Part shown: piece by piece, positions 28,644-41,039 of the stretch
How the letters are laid out: each line of letters starts with the position of its first letter
Position numbering within the stretch: the first letter of the stretch is position 1
From: Zoroaster sp. YZ-2022
Taxonomy: Eukaryota > Echinodermata > Asteroidea > Forcipulatida > Zoroasteridae
DNA length: 64,000 nt
Assembly (NCBI GenBank): GCA_029582265.1
Contig: CM055816.1
Location: 98,921,039-98,985,038, forward strand
Direction: 5' to 3'
Notes under the pieces: model-generated
Seen by the model: the letters and a program-made list of their open reading frames with translations, nothing else
Database searches by the model: none
Told to the model about the DNA's origin: nothing
Translations under genes and position numbers: made by a program

Positions 28644-28985
28644 AATATTTTTTGACAATTAACGATCTGTAGAATGGTACAAAAATTGTGAATTTACCTC
28701 TTGTGGTTGTTGAGATATGATTTTTTTAAATATTAAACTTTGACTTCCGGTTTGGACTGGAAGTAAGGTCAAATTGGGGTCACTCACAACTCGTGTTTCA
28801 TCTACTTGTTAAGTTCTAAGTACATGCCAAGTTTCAAGTTCATGTGAAGTTTGCAAGTATGTGTTTGTTACCGGACAGCCGCGGGGGAGAAGAAGAAGTA
28901 AAAAAAAAAATTAAAAAAAACGAAAAAAAACTAGAGCTTAAGTGTTTGTTAGAACAAACACACGGTGTTCGAGTCCACTTCCGGT
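28644..28985. repeat. satellite end and AGGTGTTCGAG-type terminus
   Basis: One resumed satellite unit is followed by a unique tail with a (GAA)n/A-rich patch (28890-28930). A TGTTTGTTAGAACAAACA hairpin then leads into GTGTTCGAG. The order satellite, GAAGAAGAA, hairpin is the same as at 33310-33865, so both are copies of one composite repeat. Confidence 0.55.
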
Positions 28986-31900
28986 TCAATCAAATTTTCA
29001 ACGATGATGTAAATATTATATTGTGCAAGGGTTTGTCATCTTTTATAATAACTATCAATTTCATATTCAAAAGACATATCAATTTTGCGTTAGAATGTGT
29101 TGAATTTGAACTTACTGTTTGGACAGGAAGTAAAGGTCAGCTTAGGTGGTTTGAAGGTCATATATGACCTCCTCATGATTATGAAAAAATAACAAATTTG
29201 TCAACTTATACATCAAATTAAAGCTATGAGATATGACCTTTTAAAATTTGTAAAATCGTTACTTCGTGTGCCACTAATTGGACCATTGGCAAAGCATTTA
29301 TGATAAGTCATTTCACAAGAATTACAACGGCTATTAATGTAAGGAATTCAATTGTGTTTTTTGTTTTCTAATATGTCATTTAGTTCTTGAGATATTGGCT
29401 GTTGAACTTGAAAAAGTTGTGAGATTTAAGCAATAAATTAGAAATTAACAAGTGTGACTTGGAACACTGTTTTTTATTTTAAATATTGATACTAGCCCAA
29501 CACATACTTTTCAAAAACCATGCTAGATGATAAATCAACATTAAAAATCACTCATATGAAAATAGTTTGCCAGGGTTGTAGGCAGCCAGATCAACCTATT
29601 CAGCATTATTATGGGCATAAAGTCACAAAGTTGATTTAGCGTAGAAGGGGACTACATGTATAGTAACTGGATTAAACTTGGCTGCAAATTCAAAGAGCAG
29701 GAAGTGTGGGTTAAATTGTTTGGGGGAGCTGAGGGTTGCTTGTATGGATATCAGCTAATTAGCCTTTCATTAGAAAACAAGCTTATAACTACTACATGAT
29801 AAAGTTGGAACAAAGCTTGCATCCGTGCTTTCCATCTTCCCCTGCCCCACGCAAAAAGTAAATAATTCCCAATTCAAACAAAATTAAATGTAATTATATC
29901 CATTGGATCAAATTTGATAATTGCTTGCCCTTTTCATTTTTTTATGGAGAAACCTTTCAATTCTAGATTTAAATGAAGCCAACATTGGTGTTTATGTCTT
30001 GGTATTAAGTCTTGTACAAAAATTAATTTAATTGATGGACTGCATGTTGTTATACTGAGAGTGATCTTTATTTATAATATACTTCACTTTTAGGTCAAGT
30101 TTATAACAAAAATATAATGATATATTGACAATGATAGTGACACTGTAATCAAGCATCTCCTTATTGTGACATGCTTATAAATTGTCTTTGTTTTCACCTA
30201 ATCTGCAAATAATTTAAAAATAATTCATAACATTTGAAAACAAATTCTACATTGATTTTTACATTTTCAAGGTTGTACACATGATTGGCAAAATGTCTGT
30301 AGCTGCATCCATACTACAGAATTACAACCTAAAGATCAGATGTCATTTTGTACATACATTTTTAGACACTGAAATAATCAAAGAGTTGTATGGGTGCTTG
30401 TAAATTGCTAATAAAACAATGAAATACATATTTATTTTAACTGTCTGTTGGGTTTCATGACTTGACTTTGTGGTTCCAATATTTCCTCCCCACAATCAAT
30501 TGAAACCACTTTGTTGACCTGTTTAACCTACTTGTAACCAATCTAGAAATGAGTGTACATGGTCTTACACATGCAACAAGTGAAATGACTTCAGTGTAAA
30601 TGAACCCAACCATGATCCTTTGTTAACAAGAAAACAGAAACAATCTGCATTTAAAATAAATGTACACTCTGTATGTACGATTTAGTGAGTTCAGAATGGG
30701 TGACATTCAGGGGTTGTCATTGGAATCGGTAATTTTGGAATAAAATGCCTGCCCCCTCCCACAAGTTCTTGGTGATGGCATGTACTGCCACTGGTGATGA
30801 ACCAACACATTTGTTTTCTAAAATTCTTTGGTCTATCATTGCAGCACTATAGAATCCAAGAACTAGGGAAGGGGAGGGGCAAACAAGCAATACAAGTATA
30901 AGGGGGCCCCCTTATACTAGTGCTTTAATTGGGTGATCTGGCAAAAGGTATTCCAAGGCTGACACACCCATGCAATGAAGATTGGGGGATACGTTTACTA
31001 TGTTTATATGGCCCAACTGCCAGGGATTCACTGTCAGCAATATACATTTTACTAGATCACCAACAGATATTGCTTAATAACTACATTTGTGAGGATGTTT
31101 GGGTCCAGTCAAAAAATAATAAGAATTCCTCAGTACTATTTTTGTTCTAACATGTTAAAGAAATTCTAGAAAGACCTAGATGTGTCTTGATGTCCTGAAA
31201 ACAATTCCTTTGAGGGTAAGACTGCCACAGATAGGATAAGTCCATATAAAATAATTTGAATCATACATTAACTCCTTTGATGAATGGATAAACTTCAAAT
31301 GCTGGCCATTGGATCACAAAGTTACACAGACTCTGACACACCTTGTAGCAGTAGCACAAATGGATACCGTTGATCTGACATATAAACGAAATGTTTTCAA
31401 AAGAGGGACGAAGAATAATGCGTCATGCTAACAAAACACACATAACTTAGAATGCCCTCATATGTTATTATCAGGATGATACAACTTTACAAAATTATAC
31501 AACTTTACAAAAATGATCCCTTCAGAACAATGCCTTTTGTTAGGTTTTACAATGAATAGAAAGTTACATGTGACGTCTTCCTTCCTCCATGATGTGACGA
31601 TTTCATTATCTCAATAAAGGTGCTGATATTTGTTTCTGGTCTACTTAGTGAGAAAATTATGCGTTATTATCAAGTAAACTGCAATGCAGCCATCACCACA
31701 CAAGACATAAGCACTACTAGTATTATGAGGAACTTACAGACACTATAGTGTAGCTAAATTAACTTATACTTCTACCAACTCGTACTCCACCGGATGTCAA
31801 CCCATACACATGCTAGTAAATATTCAGTAATAAATATGTTTACGGGTCGAGTTGACCAAAATGAGGCGAGTTGGTAAACTACGAGTTGGCACGCATACGA

Positions 31901-33309
31901 GTTGACCTGTTTTCACTGGGAAAGAATACAACATTGTGGGATAAAGTTTAAAAGAATTGCTTTTTTGAAAATAAAAATCACAATCTTCAATGTAGGTTGT
32001 GGGGTCATGTGAGTGGATCATAGGCAGTCAGGAGGAATGCAATCATACACACACACACATTTACAATAATTGTACCACAGATTTATTGGTTACCTTGGGG
32101 CTTGGTTTTAGATGCTTTCTAGGCTGTTGAACTGATTCTCACTGATGCCAGCCATTGCATCTAATTCCAATTACTCAGCATACTGGAGAGCTAAAATACA
32201 AAATATAAAGAAATGTTCAAATGATTCTGTGAAAAATAAATTCTGAATGGGAAAGGCCAACATGTATTACTCCAGTAAGAGAATGTCCTCTATAATTGCA
32301 AAAACAACCTTCATCACCTCCACCTCATTTGCATTTTCCATCCTGAATTTTGGTGTACACATGTTGTCCACCAACACACCTGCATGTTTATTTTCCAAGT
32401 AAAACTCATATTAACTCGTCCCTCTGCAGCTTTTTCTTCATTTATTAGTTTTCTTTTTTATGCAGGTCTTCATCTTTTTATGTTATAAGACCTGACCTTT
32501 CTTTAAAGCATAGAGGACATACTTTTATGCTTAATAATAACAAAAACAACAAATGTAACCTAGCTCAGAAAACAGGTGCCCTATGACAATTTTGTGGCTA
32601 CTACTAGCAGACTAATCAAGTAAAAGCATCTCTTTAGGTTGAGTTAGGATATATTTCATTGACACGAAGAACATGCAGAATTGCAGAAGAGACAACAACA
32701 CACGAACATGTATATATTTACATGGATTTGCATACATGTACTGGATATGTTACACAATGAAGTATTTTCCAACGATGCTCTTTTGACTTTGACTGCATGG
32801 CACAGTTTTTAAACTTTTTCTGGACAATATATAGCATCTATCCATGCTCAGTCATTATCCTTAGTTAAAATGCAAACTTAAAATCATGTAGGCACACTGC
32901 AAAAACAGGAAAGAGTAGACTCAATATAGTTTTTACGAAATAGGTGCAGTACAACAACAGTTTCGTCCGTCACTAACCTCCATTGGATTGTGCATGCAAT
33001 AATTATGTTCACGATAGGCCTACTTTACAAACGCACATTTTAGGCCAATAAACCTCTAAATAATGTCTACTACTTACCTCTTAATAATGCAATTATATTT
33101 TCTTCTTTCTCGGAAACCCATTTTAATGCCACACAGGGCAATCTCCGAGCAATCTCATTGCCAGCAACTTTTATTGCTTGAAAATTGCCCGAAAATTGCC
33201 CCCGTGACAAGGCCTTTATGTTGTAGGCCAATATTAAACTCCGTATATTGCTGTGTACGTATTCTATGCACGCGCGATATGGGCTATTCGTACATACAGG
33301 GATCAGCAT
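28986..33309. other. AT-rich non-coding DNA, no gene recognised
   Basis: No long reading frame with a domain, RNA gene or element boundary is visible. A cluster of CGAGTTG motifs lies at 31850-31910 and a short (CA)n at 32047-32060. It may be intergenic or intronic. Confidence 0.5.
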
Positions 33310-33625
33310 ATCACTTAACCTTCCGGTTTCGACCGGAAGGAAAGGTCAGATTGTGGTCACGTCTGAAAACGAAATGTGACATAGTTCAAGATCTTTAAGA
33401 TGATAAAAAGATTGTGAAAATATCTTCTATGGTTCATGAGATATGATTTTTTGAAATTTTCAACTTCCGGTTTCGACCGGAAGGAGAGGTCAAATTGCAG
33501 TAACGTCGAAAAACGAAAAATCACATAATTCAAGATCTTTCAGATGATGCAAATATTGTGAAAAATATCATTTGTAGTTCATGAGATATAATTTTTTGAA
33601 ATATTAAACTTTGATTTAGCGTAAT
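33310..33625. repeat. two CCGGAAG-family satellite units
   Basis: Two units of about 130-140 bp share ACTTCCGGTTTCGACCGGAAG, AGGTCA(G/A)ATTG, ACATAGTTCAAGATCTTTA and GTTCATGAGATATGA or their variants. They are the inverted counterparts of 19270-19560. Confidence 0.7.
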
Positions 33626-33797
33626 TCGACACCTGATGACGTAATCATGACGTCACAGCAAACGGTTTCGTCAGCTTGATATGTTCTGTTCATGTGTTAA
33701 GTTTGAAAACTGTAAATGCTCAGCAAGGATGCCTTTGTTGCTGGACAAGCGCCACTGAGAAGAAGAAGAAGAAGAAAATAAAAACAGTACAAAACAA

Positions 33798-33860
33798 TAG
33801 GTGTTCGAGGCTGCGCGATCGAACACCTAACAAGAGGTGTTCGCGCTGTCGCTCGAACCC
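33798..33860. repeat. double hairpin of the AGGTGTTCGAG family
   Basis: AGGTGTTCGAGG pairs with the inverted CGATCGAACACCT, followed by AACAAG and AGGTGTTCGCGC with an inverted GCTCGAAC. It ends a composite repeat that starts with the satellite at 33310. Confidence 0.65.
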
Positions 33861-36289
33861 TAAATAATCAATAGGTTTTCGGCGACCAGGCTAAACACCA
33901 TAACACCATGGTGTTACCAGGTGACCAATGCAAGTGACCACAGATTGATGAAACTTGGTATAAAGTTGATGATGTTATCGAACATCCTTTGTAATATTTC
34001 TATATGAGGTGCTCTCATTTTAGTACAATTAGAACAATTATTTTGCAAATTTTTCTTTTTCATTGAAAAACTGCTATTTTATAGAGAAGAGAATACAAAT
34101 GCTTTTAAAATGACACGTTTCTGAAAATACATGTAAATGTGAGAAACATGGTTTTACAGTAAATATTAGACTGAAATGAATTTATGGTGGTTCGTAACAA
34201 ATGAGGGTATGAGTAACCGTGAGTAACCAGCATTTTTCTCTGAGACATGTAGCGTATGTACAGTACATGTACGTATAGCAAATTTCTTAAATTATTATTT
34301 TCATGCTGAGTGAGTCTGGTTACAATGCAACTACATGTACTGTGAAAAAAATGGATGGCTGAAATATATCAAAATTGCATTAACCCCTGTGCGGGTTCTT
34401 TTTCCCACACACGTTAATGGAAGCTTCCCAAAGCGTGTGGCCACGTCTTCCGAGCATGTCACCGCACACGCGTGGCTCAACCGGGCATTCATACCAATAT
34501 ATTGCAGTTTCCTATGGCGTGTTTAGACGCTCTCTGATCCGTGGTGCAACATAAATTTGCTGTATACACGGCCTCTGACGCGAACTGGTTAAGAATGGGC
34601 CCAATACCTCAAAAATGTAACGTGAGTAACCATGGAATTGCCATACATGTAGCTTTGCAGTAAATATATTTTGGTGGGTCCTGTTATATATTAATTAGTG
34701 GCACAAATGTGTCTTGTTTTAAAGTATTTTATTTTCCTTTCTAAAAGGAGATCAGCAATGTTCCAATGAAAAAATTAAATTCTGAATATTGCTGGTAAAA
34801 CATGGGTGAAACATCTTTAGAACAAATATTTTTCTGGCCGTTATGTTCTTTTTGTTGTTATTATTTTTATTTACTGACATGTACAAACTGGTTAACAACA
34901 AATAAATTGGGACCTGTTAGTATGCATTCATTGTACAAATCATTGTACAAATATTTACACAGCCAATAATAAATTTACAATTATGTGCAACTTACTGGCA
35001 TGGAATGTTAATGTTGGGCAATTTGCCAAATCAAAGACCTTAAAACGTGTGAAATGCTACATGTGAAAAGGAAATTACATGTTGATTTTCCTGAGTCCTG
35101 TTATTATTATGTCTGCATAGGATGCTAATATTACCACTAGTCGTTCCCTCGTTTTTTCCCCTTTTCCAAATCACTTTTTGGACTTCTTTTGGTTCCCTAT
35201 AACCAATAAACGTAATGTAACAATGTAGTTGCCAATTAAATTTGGCTACCTCCATGTAGATAGTTCACAGCTGAAACTGCAGCCATACTGTCATTGTTAC
35301 TGTAGCTTGACTTCTTCTGCATACAATTAATGATTCTTTTAACAACATTGCCAAGACCATTTAAGCACACTTGCCATTTACGTTAACAGAGAGAGCCTAC
35401 TCCAGTGAATTATTAATTAATGGTTGTTACAAGTCCTCCTTCCTGAAGCACAAGTGATAGATGAACTTGAAGTATTAGAACCTCTCATGAAATTGATTTG
35501 TCCACTTGTTTAGCTACATATGTACCTAGTTTGCCCATGGTTTTAATCTCAGCCTGGCATGGCCACTGCTACAATTTCTTCATGTAATTTTTGCATAGCT
35601 GTCATTTGTGCATATATGTTTGTTGTTGTTATTCCAATATTATCAATACATCCGAAACCCCATGTCTGTGTTTTCATCAAAAGCTTAACCTGACTAAAAG
35701 TTTCCATCAGCTCGTGTTAAAGAGACAATATTGTTTCACGATCAACAGGGCATAGAATCAGAGTGCTAGTTTTAGATTAATCTTGGTGACTGAAAATAAT
35801 ACCCCACATGATTACCTGTACGTCACTACCATTGCTGCTGCATATAATGAGCTGGTAATTTCAGTCACTGTGTTCATCTTAAACCAGGGACACCGATTCC
35901 ATGCTCTGTTGAAAGTCTGCTCTGATCGTGACAATACTGCCCCTTTAATTATTTATCTGGCTGATCTTGTAGACATGTAACTAGTGCAGAACAATTTGAA
36001 GGCTCTTCCCCCCCACCCTGTAGAACCAAACAGCATGATCTGTCTCAAAGTCAAATAAAGACTCCTTCATCGGTCTATAGCGTGTTTCTTCCTCTGTGAC
36101 TGGAAATAAGCAACTTAATTATAAGAGTGATCCTTCATTTAAATGAAATGCCATACTGTACTCTCATCATGAGCTGTAGACCTCATATGAATTTCCTGTC
36201 ATTGCTTAGAACGAGGAAGTAACTTGATGGTATTATTATTCACTCATTGACATCATGCTGTATAGTTTTCAGCTCATCACAAACTAGTA
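33861..36289. other. non-coding, no gene recognised
   Basis: AT-rich DNA. A GC-richer island at 34380-34592 is bounded by TTAA and weak inverted ends and could be an old MITE. The other small frames have no recognisable domain. Confidence 0.45.
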
Positions 36290-36500
36290 CATTAAGCCTG
36301 CAAGCTTGCAGGGGTTCCAAAATGAAAATTAGGGCAAGCTTGCTGCAGACAAGATTGTAAGCTTGTTGCATCTGCAAGCTTGCATGAATATGCAAACTAA
36401 ACTTACAGACACCTTTCAGCTTAATAGAGCTTGCAGATATTTCTATTTGCCAAGATCTAAATATTAAGCTTGCACATAATATGCAAGCTTGCAAAAAGCT
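36290..36500. repeat. cluster of GCAAGCTTGC palindromes
   Basis: AAGCTT-centred palindromes such as TGCAAGCTTGCA recur at irregular spacing about eight times. The same motif is denser at 38588-38820. The frames crossing them are low complexity. Confidence 0.6.
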
Positions 36501-38587
36501 TAAATACAATTTTGTGTTGTAATTTGCTGACATACATGTATGCCGATCTACAAGCTTTCTGATGAAAACATCAGCTTTCCATAGGCTAACTTGTAGGTTA
36601 GTAAAATAAAACCACAGTAGCTATACATATCTGACATCTTTGGTGGATAATAATTGCTTGTATGTAGGCTAATCCTGAGGGATACATTTTGATTGTGACC
36701 ATGCAGGGAATCATTTTTATTGTAAATCAAATATGAATCATCGTTTGTTTTTGGCTAAATATTATCTTACATATGTGCAATAAATTTTTGAAATAATTAC
36801 AATAACAGTATAGCCAAAAGATAATAATACAACCATTTAAGTATGAACAATCAAAATTTAAATGTTCATGTTATGTCAGTGTATTTGTGCAACAGCATAT
36901 GAAGTATAATCTCTTTTTGGAAAATGTTGAAATGTTGTAACTTCATCAGGGAGATAGGCTGGTTGTCATCCCATCTTTGATCACAGTAGCAGCATCAGTC
37001 ATATGTAGTTTATCGTGGAACAACTTAGTTCAGGTCTTCAAAGAAAGGAGACAAATATTAGAAAAGCCAGATATTTCTCCTTTCACCAATTTAAATTTGA
37101 AATGTGACTATTATATATTTGCACAGATACAATTACATGCAGATATGCTCTTTCTATGATGTAAATCACCCCAAATTATTAGATTTTCGAAAAGGAACCT
37201 CCTGATGAGTTCTTAAATATAATGATAATGGATATGTACATGTAACTTCTTGTATATCCATCATGTGGATGTGACTGCAATATTTTCTAGAGCCATGCAG
37301 TATTTACAGTTCTAATTCTGGCGAATGTGCTTTTCAATCATCATTCAGTTAAAATTATTCCTGAATTACCATATATGATTACACCATGTAGTTGTTAATG
37401 AAATCATTACAATACAACATGAATAGCAAAATAATGAACACCATTTCAAAAGTAAAAAACTTTTGCACTCATAAGGTTTTGCAAAAATTCAATAGGTTGA
37501 CAGATCAATTCAAGACTGCATTCAGCATTTCTGTATTTGCAGCACTCAATAGCCCATAGTGTACAATTCACATTCACATGAAGTAAAATCATTCATACAG
37601 TTCATAAGACTGAAAAGTACAACTCATCTTACCATCATTAATCCCTATCCTGCATCACAAAACTTGCTTGAAATTTCACTGCTCCATTGAAAAACTGCTG
37701 TTTACTGTAGATCTGTTTCTTCCAGTTTGAATTTAGAGCATACTGCAGAGGCATATATAGCTTGACCATGAATGTCCAATGATTGGCCAGACAGCTATAA
37801 TACACAGTGTCAAGTTACACACACTACCCCACACAGTGACAGTATTACATAATCAATGCAAATTATGTGCACTGCACTAGAGGTATCAATTACAGCTTGC
37901 TTGCCTATAGTCTGTACGTAATTCAATGAGTGGGTTACACAGTCACAACAATAAACAACTTACTTAATGTATTTGGGTATGAGGAAAGTCATCATGGAGT
38001 TACATGTATAGTATTAATGTACACCTGTACATTTGATAAATATATGCTGCCTCCACAAATATACTCATCAGATCACAGGTTAGTAAAATGCAGGTTGTTT
38101 ATTTATTCTGCATGTATAGGCTAGAGAAAATTTCTGTCATGATGAAAACAAACTTAGTTGGTTCAAAATCTTTGGTAGCAATTAGAAATATGGTTCATTT
38201 CAAACATACTTTAGGCCTGAACAATATATGATTCTGCTATACATTAAAGGAGGCAGAAGGTATAGAACTTCTGTTCTTTTATTACTATAGATTTCATGAT
38301 TTGCCAAACAATATTGAGGAATTTAATATAATACATAAATTGAATATTATGTGTTATTTCAAATTGTACATACATAATTCAACATATGTATGTGTTTCTG
38401 AAAATAAATTACCTTTTGGACTATGAGTAATTCACTGAATTGAATAAAATATTTAATTGCATTAATTTTGTTAAATTTGTTATATATATTATAAGGTTTT
38501 GAGAATTGCATTGTAAAATGCAAGATGAAGTTTAATTACAGCTTTATACATGAAGAATAACATATAGTACAATATTATTAACAATCA
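36501..38587. other. non-coding, no gene recognised
   Basis: AT-rich DNA without recognisable reading frames, RNA genes or element ends. Confidence 0.5.
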
Positions 38588-38820
38588 AAAGCTTGCAAGA
38601 AGGCAAGCTTGTTGCAAACTTGGCAAGCTTGCCGCAACTTCGGCAAGTTTGCCACAAGCTTGGTAGTTACAGCAAGCTTGCACACAAACTTGCGGCAAGC
38701 TTGCAGCGAGTTAGTACTAACCGTGAGAAAATAGCGCAAGCTCATATAAGCTTGCGGCAAGCTCTTTATGATTGCGGCAAGCTTTGTGGCAAGCTCGTGG
38801 CAAGCTTGCGGCAAGCTTTA
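38588..38820. repeat. dense GCAAGCTTGC repeat cluster
   Basis: At least ten CAAGCTTGC, CAAGCTTGG or CAAGCTCG motifs occur in 230 bp, often joined by a CGGCAAG or TGCGGCAAG linker. The sequence can fold into many alternative hairpins. The reading frames on both strands are products of the repeat. Confidence 0.7.
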
Positions 38821-39958
38821 TTTTCTGTAAGGGTTACAACCAGTCATCTTTGTGTGCTGAAGATTCCATAAAGATCTAAACTATTGTATCGACATCGAAA
38901 TAGAAACAGAAAGTGATTTACTTTCATCAGTCAATGGACAAGCGTTAACATTGCAGATGTGTCAACCTTTTTGATGGATTTTCAAAGTTTACTGACTGCT
39001 GGAGTGTGGTTGGCTGTTGATTCAAGCCCATTGGCCTGTATGTTGTGCTAAAATCACCATATGGCATACGCAGTGTGTGTGTAATATTTGATAGTGGTCT
39101 GATTTGGCAATCAATGGTGCTCACCCTTTGCCCATCATATCTGGAAGAAAAGGAGAGTTAATTCACAACTTCTGATGATTTAACCAACTGTTCAGTATCC
39201 AGCATAAACTACATTGATGATTTCATTTGGTCAAGGACATTCACCATTGGAACACATGTGTACATTTAGTATTTAGTATTACACAGCTTGATGTGTGGTG
39301 TGTTTGACACAATTTGGAAGCATTCTGAAGCCGCCTGAAGTTATATTTCAGGGTGATTTTTTTTTACTTAAGGATACATAATACATGTACATGTATGCTT
39401 GTCCTGTACATGTACATGTATCCAACAGTTGAGTCCACAGTGATGATTGGATTGTGCTGATAATTTTTGAAATATTTCTGTTGAAATTATCGTCTCTGCA
39501 GGTACTGCATCATGATACTCTTTGTGACTAAAGGGATAACACTCCGTTTGCTGTGAGGCGTTCAAATAAAACTGTAAAATTACCTGGATTAAGTCTGATA
39601 TCTGTGACCTCAACAGCTGATGAGAGACTGAGACAACTTGAAGGAATTTTTGCATGGTCGGATTAACGCACGCAAAATTGTATGTGTTCACATTAGGGGA
39701 GGTATTTTGGTCAAAAACAAAATCAAAGGATACATTTCAGCCAGTGTACGTTTATCTACCACACATGATGTCCTGAGTGTTAATGATTCATCAGTGTGAC
39801 TGTGATGTGTTTGCGAAGAAGACGGGTTTCGTAACAAGTCATCATTCCTATTTGACGTGTTTCAACATCGACGCAGATTAACAGCCATACATGTAGATAT
39901 CCATGTGAGCTGCTGTAGTTGGCCTCTTGTTTAAGAACACCTGTGTAAATTGATCTAA
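38821..39958. other. non-coding DNA upstream of the first exon
   Basis: It presumably contains promoter and 5' UTR of the gene whose first coding exon is at 39959. No TATA box or CpG-rich stretch is convincing. An ATGTACATGT patch lies at 39385-39425. Confidence 0.4.
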
Positions 39959-40040
39959 ATGGCTCCTGTCCATAGATTGACAATTGCACTTTGTGCCCTG
40001 CTCTACTCAGGACTGTTCTGTCTTGTCACAGCTGGCAAAG
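39959..40040 (+). CDS. first coding exon of a secreted or membrane protein (signal peptide)
   Basis: ATG at 39959 opens 27 codons: MAPVHR, then a hydrophobic run (residues 7-23, LTIALCALLYSGLF...) ending in a small-residue TAGK cleavage-type region. This is a typical signal peptide. The frame meets a strong splice donor, AAAG/GTAAGG, at 40040/40041, leaving phase 1. No following exon can be named in the window, so the protein family is unknown. The 18.5-kb palindromic element begins 136 bp into the intron. A chance signal-like frame next to a donor cannot be excluded. Confidence 0.55.
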
Positions 40041-40175
40041 GTAAGGTGTACAATCTCATCAGGATTACATGTATTTGATCTGAAACTTTATATGGACATC
40101 ATCCATTCTTTGGTTTCTACTGACAAACCATGGGTGTGGGGGGGGGGGGGGCAAAGGGGAAGGCAAGTCCCCTTT

Positions 40176-40470
40176 AGTAGTATGTCAGATGCCGTAACTG
40201 ACTCACCTACCCCAAAAAATCGTTTTTTTAACAAATTCGCTGGGTAGTAGTAGGGAATTATCAAAAGTTAAAAAAACGATTTTTATAAAAAATCATTGAA
40301 AAAAAACGATTTTTATAAAAATCGCTGGGTAGTAGGGCGTTTTTGTTAAAAAACCGCGCCGCGTCTTTAAAGGCAAACTTAAGACTTCACGTTTTTTTAT
40401 AACGTACGAGCGCTCCATCTCATTTACTATTCGCTGAAAAGTAAATGACATTAGCTCATACGAAAATGTT
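40176..40470 (+). repeat. left terminal inverted repeat of the palindrome
   Basis: It matches 58350-58644 inverted. It contains two TGGGTAGTAG(TAG)GG motifs and runs of CGATTTTTATAAAAA, then GCGCCGCG and a CGTTTTTTTATAACGT block. It lies in the intron of the signal-peptide gene. Confidence 0.8.
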
Positions 40471-40489
40471 TAAGACTTTAAAAAGTGAG

Positions 40490-40625
40490 ATATTGATTTA
40501 ACATTTTAAGACTTTGATATTGATTTAACTTTTTAGGACTTAAAAAAGTGGGATATTGATTTAACATTTTGATACTTTAAAAAGTGATATATTGATTTAA
40601 TATTATCTAGATTTATAGTGAAGAA
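40490..40625 (+). repeat. subterminal GATATTGATTTAA iterons, left arm
   Basis: Four units of about 30-35 bp repeat AGTG(A/G)GATATTGATTTAA with AAGACTTT spacers and end in TATTATCTAGATTTATAGT. Inverted single-unit copies lie at 44895-44950 and, in the right half, at 49620-49675. The full array is mirrored at 58200-58340. Confidence 0.75.
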
Positions 40626-41039
40626 AGCATGGAATCAAGAAGATATTTATCAAAATGGACATTACCAGAATTGAAAACATTTACGCGAGAACACGAGTCA
40701 ATCGTGTTAGGCGAGGGTAAAATAAACAAACGTAGTTATTACAAGCCGTGAAAATTATATAAAAAGGCATAAACAAAAGCCACTGTATAAATTAAATTAA
40801 ACGAATTGAGAGGCGTATAACGAATGAACATATTGAGCTGCCTCAACGCGGCACGGGTAAATATGGTGGTTGTTGAGGCAAGACTACATCAACGCTATTA
40901 AAAGGTTTTACGGGCAAGAAACCGAGTTGAGATTTAATTACCGATCGACGGTGGAACTTATTTGCGCGAACGAAGAATGGTGGTTCCGCTGAATCACAGC
41001 AAAGAAAAAGATTTAAACATATTTTGGGAGGCGGTAAAA

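Noticed and set aside
28334..28672. 112-residue frame in the 1.37-kb element
   Set aside because: It overlaps an internal repeat and the element end, has no domain and crosses into satellite DNA.
34380..34592. Possible piggyBac-like MITE bounded by TTAA
   Set aside because: Ends CCCCTGTGCG and CCAGTTCGCG match at only six of ten positions and no empty site is known.
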